Assembly (NCBI RefSeq): GCF_030272615.1
Contig: NC_081405.1
Coordinates: 19,922,547 to 19,986,546 of the forward strand
Source: Cryptomeria japonica
Lineage: Eukaryota > Streptophyta > Pinopsida > Cupressales > Cupressaceae
DNA: 64,000 nt
Reading direction: 5' to 3'
A model generated the notes under the pieces. It made no database searches, was not told the DNA's origin, and was given only the letters and a program-made list of their open reading frames with translations. Below, piece by piece: positions 56,887 to 64,000 of this stretch. The translations under genes and the position numbers were made by a program. Numbering within the stretch: position 1 is the first letter of the stretch; every line of letters begins with the position of its first letter.

Positions 56887-59800
56887 ATGCATTCGGGTAG
56901 AGCGGATATAAATAGGTATTACACACGCAGAAGAGCTCAGTACGAGCGTGAGTTTGGGATAGAACAGAATCCAGTCATGGCTGAGGAACAAGTGGGCGAC
57001 AGAAGAAATCAGGATGAGGAAGAGAGAGAGATGATGAGGACTCTTATCACTACTCAGCCCAGGATCGTCCAGGCATTAGATAGGTTACAAGATACCTTGG
57101 ATCGTTTGGATATGGATGGACACAGAGGTAGGCGTGGTAGGTCACCTTCAGTGGCTGGTAGTCACCGCAGCCATCAGTCCCAATCTTCAGTTGGGAGTTC
57201 CCATCATTCCAGCAGGAGGCACCGCCATCGTACACCTACTACGAATAGGCCATTGCTTCCTCAGTTCATACCAGGTGAACAACCAGCACAAGTGGAACCA
57301 CCGGAGGTTGGGTTCCAGGAGTCAGTTTTAGCAGCCACAGCTGAGTGGAGAGCTCTACCCCCTGAGGTTAGGGACGTTTTCCCTCTTCCCCAGTATTGTG
57401 CACAGCGTAGAGATACAACCAGGTTCAGGGGAGATCGTGGTAATAGACCACACCAGCAGCAGCAGAATTATGATTTGAATAGAGCTACTGGGAAGATTAC
57501 ATTGGCCCCATATAATGGCACAGGAGACACTAGCGCACGAGCGTGGGTCCACAAGCTGGACATATATCTTTCATTGAGGCCCATGCCTGAGCGTGAGGCT
57601 ATTCAGTTTGCTGTATTGCATTTAGAGGGGATTGCCTATGATTGGTGGCACCATGGATTGGTCACCCAGGATCACACCTTAGTTCACTCCTATACTGAGT
57701 TCACTGAGCGTCTCATTGCACGGTTTGACCGTAAGGATACAGAACTTTATTACAGGGAGTTGGCTCACCTTAGACAAACCGGTCATGCAGAAGCCTATAT
57801 TAATGAGTTCCAACGTATTGCAGTGATGGTACCGGATATGCCCCAGAGACGTAGTGTGATGTTGTTCACTGAGGGCTTGCAGGATAGGCTAAAGGGACTA
57901 GTGCGTGCTTTCCAACCAGCAACTCTTAAGGAGGCTATTGAGGTGACATTGAGACTAGATACTGTTCCCACTTCTTATCAGGCAGATAAGAAACCATTTA
58001 GAGATTCACGGCCTGCACAGAAGGCCAATACGTCCCAGAACAAAGAAGGGACTTCAGCGAAAACCCCTTGGATGAATCAGGAAACGAGGAATGAATTGAG
58101 GAGGAAAAAGTTATGTTTTTCCTGCAAGGAACCTTGGGAACCAGGACACCGTTGCATGGGTAAAGGAAAGGTTCATTTGATTGAGGTGACTTCTGAGTTA
58201 GGAGATGAGGAGGTTCTTGATACTGATATTGAGGAGGATATAGAGGATGTTGAGCAGGTTCAGACACAGTTGGAGCTAGACATCCCTGAGCCGTTGGCGT
58301 CAGCCAAAGTAGCTATGGCTACTCTCTCCAGTTATCCTAAGTTTCATGCCTTCCGGTTGAAAGGTACACTTAAGGGTAAGCGGGTCACCAGCTTGGTAGA
58401 CACAGGTGCTACGCATAACTTTATTGATCAGAAATTAGTTGAGAGGCGTGGCTTGCAGTATGAGGAGTTTGGTGGTTTTGGAGTGAAGGTGGCAGATGGT
58501 GCAGTTTTGGGTTGCACCAAACGGATTCCACAGCTTAGTATTCAGATGGGGAATTATACTTTGACTGATGATTTTTATGTGCTTCCTATAGAGGATTATG
58601 ATGTGGTTTTGGGCATGCAGTGGTTACAGGGTATTGGGCGTTACATTATTGATCACCAACGTATGCAGTTGGAGTTTCTGTCTGGAGGGAAGAAAGTGAT
58701 TTTGAGGGCAGCTTCAGATGGTGGACCTAGGGAAGTGACTTCTCGCAGGATGGAGACTATCCTCAGGCATAATGATGTACTCTGGGCTACGCATTGTTTG
58801 GTTAAGTCCAAAACACCCACACCCCAGGATGGCCGTGTGTTTCATGTGGACATTCAGTCAGTGATGGATCGCCATGGTAGAGTATTTGGTGATATACCTC
58901 CTGGAGTGCCACCAGATAGAGGTTTTGAGCATGGTATAGAGTTGGAGGAGGGAGCAAAGCCAGTGATTACTACCCCATATCGTCATCCTAGAGCTTATAA
59001 GGATGAAATTGAGAAGACAATTCATGAACTATTAGATATGGGTTTCATTCGACCGAGTTCTAGCCCGTTTGCTTCTTCCGTAGTGTTGGTTAAGAAGAAG
59101 GATGGGACTCTACGGATGTGTATTGATTATAGAGCCTTGAACAAGAAGACAATAAAAAACAGATATCCTATTCCGCGCATAGATGAGTTGTTGGATGAGT
59201 TACATGGGGCTGTCTATTTCTCTAAGATTGATCTTCGTTCAGGCTACCATCAGATTCGTGTACGCGCTGAGGATGTACACAAGACTGCTTTCCGTTGTCA
59301 CTATGGGCATTATGAGTTCCTGGTAATGCCTTTTGGCCTTACCAATGCACCAGCTACTTTCCAGTCCTGTATGAACCATATCTTCAACAAGCAGTTGAGG
59401 AAGTCGGTTCTAGTGTTCTTTGATGATATATTGATTTACAGTTGTACTTGGGAGGATCATCTCAGACATCTTGAGGAGGTACTTGGCATAATGGAGGATC
59501 AGTCTCTATTTGCTAAGCTTTCCAAATGTGAGTTTGGATTGAGGGAGGTGTTATATTTGGGACATGTGATCAGTGCTGATGGAGTGAAGGTGCATGAGGA
59601 GAAGATTCAGGCAATTCAGAATTGGCCCGTCCCTCAGAACATTACGGAGTTACGTGGATTCCTTGGATTGTGTGCTTATTATAGGAGATTTGTGAAGGGG
59701 TTCTCTCAGTTGGCGGCACCTTTGACAGATCTTACAAAAAAGGGGGCCTTCAGATGGACAGAACAAGCGCAGGGGGTCTTTGATAGACTCAAGGAGGTGA

Positions 59801-61692
59801 TGAGCACTTGTCCTGTCTTGGCACTACCTGATTTCTCGCAACCCTTTGTTCTAGAGTGTGATGCCTCAGGATTTGGTATAGGAGCCGTGTTGATGCAGAA
59901 CAAACATCCCATTGCCTATGAGAGCAGAAAGTTGCAAAATAATGAGAGGTTGTACTCTACCTACGACAAGGAAATGTTGGCTATCATGCATGCGTTAGCC
60001 AAATTCAGACAGTATCTTGTTGGCAGCAAATTTGTGGTAAGAACTGATCACAACAGTCTGAAATACTTCCTAAATCAAACAGAGCTTAATGATAGACAAC
60101 AAAAATGGATTAGCAAAATTCAGGCTTATGACTTCGATATCGAATTCATAAAGGGGAAGAATAATATTGTGGCTGATGCACTCTCTAGGAAACCTTCATT
60201 GGCTGCCCTTTGCTCATTGAGCGAGATTTCAGCAGATTGGAAGGCTCAACTCTTAGTTGAGTATTCCAAGGATCAGCATGCTTGTGAGATCATGGATGGT
60301 TTGATAGTGGATGACAGATATAGTGTGGTAGATGATATTATCTACTACAAGGGTAGGGTTTATCTTGTTCCGAGTTCTCAGTTGAAGGAACAAATTTTGC
60401 ATGCTCTCCATGATACTCCTACAGCAGGACATCTAGGATATGGTAAGACTTACAGGGCGGTTCGTGAGAGATTCTCTTGGAAGGGTCTCAAAGATGATGT
60501 TTTACGCCATGTCCGTGAGTGTATGACTTGTCAGCAGAACAAGTCGGAGCATACCTACCCAGCGGGGTTGTTGCAACCCTTACCTATACCGGAACAGAAG
60601 TGGACAGGGATCTCAATGGATTTCATTACAGGTCTTCCTCGGGTTCAGGGGAAAGATTGTATTTATGTTGTTGTGGATAGGCTAACAAAGTATGCCCACT
60701 TCTTTCCCATTGCACTGGATTTCACAGCATCACAGGTGGCTGAGTTATTTTTCAGGGAGGTATTTAGACTCCATGGTCTTCCCAAGACCATTGTGAGTGA
60801 CAGGGACAGCAGGTTCATGAGTTCCTTTTGGCAGGAACTTTTCAGGCTTATAGGCACTGAGTTGACACCTAGTACTAGTTACCACCCTCAAACTGATGGA
60901 CAGACCGAGATAGTCAACAAGTGGGTTGAGGGATATTTGCGTAACTATGTGTCAGGGCAACAAAAAGCATGGGTACGTTGGTTGTATTTGGGCGAGTATT
61001 GTTATAATACCACTCACCATATGTCCATTGGCATGACGCCTTTCAGAGCTCTCTATGGATATGAGGCATTATCTTTCACTGATTTGGCAATTAGTGATAG
61101 TAGAGTTCCTTTGGCTCAGGATTGGTTACAGGAGAACCAGGATGTCATGAGATCTCTCAGGGAGAATTTACAGCAGGCCCAAAATCAGCAAAAGATGTAC
61201 GCAGACAGGCACAGGATTGAGAGAGCATTTGAGGTGGATGATATGGTCTTTCTGCGCTTACAACCATATCGGCAGAGCACCCTAAAAAGGGGGGGAGCTG
61301 AGAAGCTCAAACCACGTTTTTATGGTCCATACAGGGTACTCAGGCGAGTGGGAGAGGTTGCATATGAGGTTGAGTTACCACCTGGCAGCAGGATTCATAA
61401 TGTATTTCATGTATCTTGCCTGAAAAAGGCCCTTGGACAGCATATTACAGTTTCACCCGAGTTACCTCCTATGGATGAGGAGGGTAAATTGATTTTGGTT
61501 CCTGATGAGATTCTTGAGGTGAGGGAACGACGGCTGAGAAGCCGGGTGATTCGAGAGTATTTGGTTCGATGGAGAGATCTTCCCATAGAGGATGCCACTT
61601 GGGAAGGTGAGAGCATTTTACAGCATCCAGCATTACAGTTGCTTGTGGGCAAGCATCTCCGAGAGGGGAGGACTGTCATGTCCCCACTCTAG
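56887..61692 (+). CDS. Ty3/Gypsy Gag-Pol polyprotein with chromodomain (1,601 aa)
   Basis: The single frame starts at ATG 56887, 43 bp after the PBS. Domains in order are an Arg/Ser/His-rich N-terminus; gag core from about residue 205 ([19 protein letters not shown]); knuckle [14 protein letters not shown] near 410; protease [11 protein letters not shown] (Asp about 505); reverse transcriptase with [10 protein letters not shown] (Asp 846-847); RNase H (ECDASG, Asp about 992); integrase with the HHCC zinc region near 1172 and catalytic Asp about 1245, Asp about 1305 and Glu about 1341; and a C-terminal chromodomain near 1540-1590 ([16 protein letters not shown]). All catalytic residues are present. 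The chromodomain probably guides integration to particular chromatin marks, and places it among chromoviruses. The last codons and TAG stop (61690-61692) lie inside the 3' LTR. Confidence 0.97.
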   Translation: MHSGRADINRYYTRRRAQYEREFGIEQNPVMAEEQVGDRRNQDEEEREMMRTLITTQPRIVQALDRLQDTLDRLDMDGHRGRRGRSPSVAGSHRSHQSQSSVGSSHHSSRRHRHRTPTTNRPLLPQFIPGEQPAQVEPPEVGFQESVLAATAEWRALPPEVRDVFPLPQYCAQRRDTTRFRGDRGNRPHQQQQNYDLNRATGKITLAPYNGTGDTSARAWVHKLDIYLSLRPMPEREAIQFAVLHLEGIAYDWWHHGLVTQDHTLVHSYTEFTERLIARFDRKDTELYYRELAHLRQTGHAEAYINEFQRIAVMVPDMPQRRSVMLFTEGLQDRLKGLVRAFQPATLKEAIEVTLRLDTVPTSYQADKKPFRDSRPAQKANTSQNKEGTSAKTPWMNQETRNELRRKKLCFSCKEPWEPGHRCMGKGKVHLIEVTSELGDEEVLDTDIEEDIEDVEQVQTQLELDIPEPLASAKVAMATLSSYPKFHAFRLKGTLKGKRVTSLVDTGATHNFIDQKLVERRGLQYEEFGGFGVKVADGAVLGCTKRIPQLSIQMGNYTLTDDFYVLPIEDYDVVLGMQWLQGIGRYIIDHQRMQLEFLSGGKKVILRAASDGGPREVTSRRMETILRHNDVLWATHCLVKSKTPTPQDGRVFHVDIQSVMDRHGRVFGDIPPGVPPDRGFEHGIELEEGAKPVITTPYRHPRAYKDEIEKTIHELLDMGFIRPSSSPFASSVVLVKKKDGTLRMCIDYRALNKKTIKNRYPIPRIDELLDELHGAVYFSKIDLRSGYHQIRVRAEDVHKTAFRCHYGHYEFLVMPFGLTNAPATFQSCMNHIFNKQLRKSVLVFFDDILIYSCTWEDHLRHLEEVLGIMEDQSLFAKLSKCEFGLREVLYLGHVISADGVKVHEEKIQAIQNWPVPQNITELRGFLGLCAYYRRFVKGFSQLAAPLTDLTKKGAFRWTEQAQGVFDRLKEVMSTCPVLALPDFSQPFVLECDASGFGIGAVLMQNKHPIAYESRKLQNNERLYSTYDKEMLAIMHALAKFRQYLVGSKFVVRTDHNSLKYFLNQTELNDRQQKWISKIQAYDFDIEFIKGKNNIVADALSRKPSLAALCSLSEISADWKAQLLVEYSKDQHACEIMDGLIVDDRYSVVDDIIYYKGRVYLVPSSQLKEQILHALHDTPTAGHLGYGKTYRAVRERFSWKGLKDDVLRHVRECMTCQQNKSEHTYPAGLLQPLPIPEQKWTGISMDFITGLPRVQGKDCIYVVVDRLTKYAHFFPIALDFTASQVAELFFREVFRLHGLPKTIVSDRDSRFMSSFWQELFRLIGTELTPSTSYHPQTDGQTEIVNKWVEGYLRNYVSGQQKAWVRWLYLGEYCYNTTHHMSIGMTPFRALYGYEALSFTDLAISDSRVPLAQDWLQENQDVMRSLRENLQQAQNQQKMYADRHRIERAFEVDDMVFLRLQPYRQSTLKRGGAEKLKPRFYGPYRVLRRVGEVAYEVELPPGSRIHNVFHVSCLKKALGQHITVSPELPPMDEEGKLILVPDEILEVRERRLRSRVIREYLVRWRDLPIEDATWEGESILQHPALQLLVGKHLREGRTVMSPL
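61655..61673 (+). promoter_or_regulatory. Polypurine tract of the Gypsy element, inside the reading frame
   Basis: gagaggggaggac immediately precedes the 3' LTR and simultaneously encodes residues near the polyprotein C-terminus (REGRT). Confidence 0.8.
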
Positions 61693-63061
61693 CTCAGTCT
61701 AGCAGAGACATGTGAGTCAGCTTATTATGGGGTCTTGTAGGCTGACAGGGTTGGACAGAGACTCGGTATGGTTATTCAGTGTTGGAGACTTGGTATTCTA
61801 GCAGTTATTGATCAGTTGGGAGACATTCCTTGTTTTTAGGAGGCAGTTCCTACTTTTTAGGAGGTTTGATCATGCCCAAGGTTGGGTCTCCATGAGATGC
61901 CTCTTTGGGTTCAGTTTCAGAGAGATTGGGCTTGTTTCCTAAATTTTAGGAGCATCCCTAGATTTTAGGGATGAGACTACCAGTGAATCCTTGATTTCCG
62001 ACTTCAGTCACAGATAGGTGACAGGATGATTTTAGGGTTTGTAATGTCAGTTGGGCATTTTATGGCTATTTGGGTTATATTTTTAATATTTCCTAAGTTA
62101 GCGTTTAATAATTAAATAAGGCTAAGTTGTTAGCCATTTTGGAGTAATAAGGGGATTTTTGGCCTCATTTGGATGCGCACCCTATTGTGTGATAGCTCGT
62201 TGGAAAGATCTTGAAATTCTTTAAATCTTTCTCTTTGGTCTCAGGGCAATTCAGTGAGCGGATTTCTGTCTATGAGGAAAAAGGTCATTTTCTAGTAACA
62301 TGACCACTTTAAAATAAGAAATTATAACATTTCCACTAGACCATGCCACTTGGAGACAATTAGGGTTCGATTTGCAATTGAGAGGGGTTATAAGGGGATA
62401 GGAGCTTCATTCTATCATCATCTTTTGCATATTTGACAACTTGTATGAATTTGCTCTGGAGAGCGATTTCTAGACTGGGACGCAAACCCCAAGATTAGGA
62501 TTGGCTGGGACGTAGCCCTCAGCAATCTTTGGCACCGGACTTATAAGGCATTGTGTGTGGTGATTAAGGACAGAGGCATCAATTCTCAGTAGGGTTTCAG
62601 CGTGGCCTACCATCTTTCCAGTGGAGACGTGGTTCATTGCAGCTGGAGGAATGCCATTTGCAGCAAATACACCACGTGGTGTATAGGGTATTGCTTGTAT
62701 TCACTTCCAGTGTATGTGGGGTTGGAGAACATTCTTCATCTTCCAGTTTGACTTTGAATTTGTATGAGAGCTTGGGAAATACATTGGATTCATTGTTTGG
62801 CTTTGTAATTCAGACAAATCTGCCTGGTACGATTTGCAATAATTCTGACTTTTGCTGTATACCTCATTTATTTCAGTATTGCTTCATATTTGCTGTTATC
62901 TATTCCTTCCTATGCTATTAAACAATCAAAAACACAAAAACAAACAACCCTTTCTGCACTTCTGTCTAGTCTGTAAGAAAAACTTAAATAAACAGGAAAA
63001 CAAAATTAAAAATAAAAAAATTACAGCAGGTTAACAGCAAAGATCTATCAGGGATCTTTCA
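61674..63061 (+). repeat. 3' LTR of the intact Gypsy element
   Basis: 1,388 bp, matching 55443-56830 except for about one base. Confidence 0.95.
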
Positions 63062-63066
63062 AATTG
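63062..63066. repeat. Target-site duplication aattg, right
   Basis: Identical to 55438-55442. Copia gag coding sense resumes right after it. Confidence 0.93.
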
Positions 63067-63447
63067 ATATCCGCATAAAGTAGGCGTTGATTGTCTCCCC
63101 CTTGTTCATGGTGATATGATTTATTTCTCGTTTTAATGTCAGAGTTCGACTTGCATTTGATATCTCAAATGTGCTTTCAAGTGCTCTGAACATTTTATAG
63201 GTTGTCTGATGTTTTCTTATGATGGGCATTATGTTGTTTCTCACCCCATCAACTATTATTTTGATTGCTTTTTCATTTCCTTCAATCCATGCGGTTTTGT
63301 CAGGTTCATTTTCAGGTTTTGATCATTTTTAGTTTGAACAAATGAATCCACTTTGTTCCCCTTTAAGATCATCTGGATTCTGAACTTCCAGGCTGAAAAA
63401 TCATCGCCACCTCCGAGTCTGTCTTCGAATCTGATTGCGCTGGCCAT
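63067..63447 (-). pseudogene. N-terminal gag of the same Copia element
   Basis: From ATG at 63447 the minus strand reads MASAIRFEDRLGGGDDFSAW, a typical Copia gag start (F-DRLGG-DNFS-WK). After a frame break near 63250 it continues with ALESTFEISNASRTLTLKREI up to the Gypsy insertion point. The same gag resumes at 55437. It lies 78 bp from the PBS. Confidence 0.85.
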
Positions 63448-63524
63448 TGGAGAAATGTGATGTAGTATATAACCTTGTTCTTAAATTATTCACAAAATTG
63501 AATAGCCTCAAGTTCGATCAACTT

Positions 63525-63537
63525 GGCTCTGATACCA
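63525..63537 (-). promoter_or_regulatory. Primer-binding site of the minus-strand Copia element
   Basis: The minus strand reads TGGTATCAGAGCC immediately after the LTR end (63538), a perfect initiator tRNA-Met PBS. Confidence 0.9.
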
Positions 63538-64000
63538 TGTAAAGTTATATTCAATTGCAATAAAAGAACTATTATATATATGTGATAATATTGTCTAATA
63601 TTTTATTGTTTCGTTTGCAGGCTGAAGGAGAGAGATCATTTACATTTTCTATGTCTCCTCCAAATGATTCATATCAGGCTTTATATGTTTAGAGGACTGG
63701 TCAATGGATGTCTTGACCGGTCATGTCATTTAGACATGACCGATCAAGGCACCCATTGATTGGTGCCTCTTCATAGTGCACATCCCGATCTATGTTATGT
63801 TTGGTAACTAACATTAATAATTAAACTCTTGTTCGAAGTGGTGTTTAGTTAAGATGCTTTGTTAATGGCCCAAACAGGTTTATGAACTAAACTCGATAAC
63901 AACAGCATTCTATATGCTATCGGGTTAATACCCCGATAGCATATTAATGCCGATCCATTTATGGATCAACAATAATGTGCTATCGGGTTACTAGCTAACT
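63538..64000 (-). repeat. 5' LTR of the minus-strand Copia element (cut by the window end)
   Basis: It matches 50742-51150 with about a dozen substitutions. It repeats the long hairpin (63691-63770) and the atatgctatcggg hairpin (13-bp arms, 63912-63944). The remaining part is outside the window. Confidence 0.9.

Larger units (their letters stand above)
55443..63061 (+). mobile_element. Intact chromovirus-type Ty3/Gypsy element, 7,619 bp
   Basis: The two LTRs are 1,388 bp each (55443-56830, 61674-63061). A PBS follows the left LTR and a purine tract precedes the right, the TSD aattg is perfect, and the 1,601-codon frame is uninterrupted. Reading both LTRs base by base I find one difference (gga versus aga near 56272/62503). 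Near-identical LTRs and an intact frame mark a very recent insertion and possible competence. It disrupts the gag of an already old Copia element. Confidence 0.97.
50742..64000 (-). mobile_element. Degenerate Ty1/Copia element, interrupted by an intact Gypsy element
   Basis: The minus-strand 5' LTR starts the right edge (63538 to beyond the window), followed leftward by PBS (63525-63537), gag (63447-63067), then after the Gypsy insertion gag end/protease (55437-54622), integrase (54615-53750), RT (53700-52254), RNase H (52190-51885), polypurine tract and 3' LTR (51357-50742). The visible 463 bp of the right LTR differ from the left by roughly 2-3%. Without the Gypsy insertion the element would be about 5.5-6 kb. 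Confidence 0.9.

Noticed and set aside
56406-63034. Duplicated small genes at 56406-56803 and 62637-63034
   Set aside because: They are the same positions in the two LTRs of the intact Gypsy element, so the identity comes from LTR duplication.

Overview
The window looks like nuclear DNA from a seed plant with a very large, retrotransposon-filled genome. A gymnosperm (conifer-like) source is the best guess, from the dense nesting of old LTR elements, the kilobase-scale degenerate telomere-like block and the near absence of host genes. There is no bacterial, plastid or viral-genome organisation. Species cannot be read from the sequence.

Layout. 1-1044: 3' end and LTR of a plus-strand LTR element. 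1045-22262: one very large minus-strand Ty3/Gypsy element of Tat/Ogre type. Its 5' LTR is at 20850-22262 and its primer-binding site at 20828-20845. The leader carries GCGCTA micro-repeats, a decayed plus-strand (antisense) reading frame of about 1,040 codons lies at 8221-11351, and a TCATCGA micro-repeat tract at 7040-7930. Gag, protease, reverse transcriptase and two RNase H domains run leftward, and the element is cut off before integrase. A complete 6,015-bp Ty1/Copia element (13981-19995, TSD gaaag) sits in its leader. The large element itself landed in a plus-strand Copia element whose 3' part survives at 22263-25658.

25659-36400 is a graveyard: a decayed unknown reading frame, a Gypsy 3' LTR, a hAT transposase remnant carrying a fold-back element, and an L1-type LINE ORF1 split by a 2,254-bp solo LTR with perfect TSD. 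36440-41190 holds AT-rich tandem duplications followed by 3.6 kb of degenerate CCCTAA repeats. 41473-43270 has a fold-back element, a tandem duplication and two exons resembling the end of the RNA polymerase III subunit RPC6, the only recognisable host-gene sequence. 43276-49500 is more LTR debris plus a complete 966-bp non-autonomous hAT element with 8-bp TSD.

49516-49855 is a complete 340-bp TRIM-type element. Each LTR contains a 72-nt tRNA-like sequence with Pol III A and B boxes; this is the most unusual small structure here. 50742-64000 is a decayed minus-strand Copia element with a long hairpin in its LTR. An intact 7,619-bp chromodomain Gypsy element (55443-63061, TSD aattg) is inserted in its gag gene. 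Its 1,601-codon gag-pol frame is uninterrupted and its two 1,388-bp LTRs differ at about one base, so it inserted very recently and is the one element here that may still be mobile.

The genes do not form a host pathway. They are selfish elements, and their insertion order can be read from who interrupts whom. Premature stops in the older coding remnants are overwhelmingly TAG, as expected from decay of methylated CAG sites.
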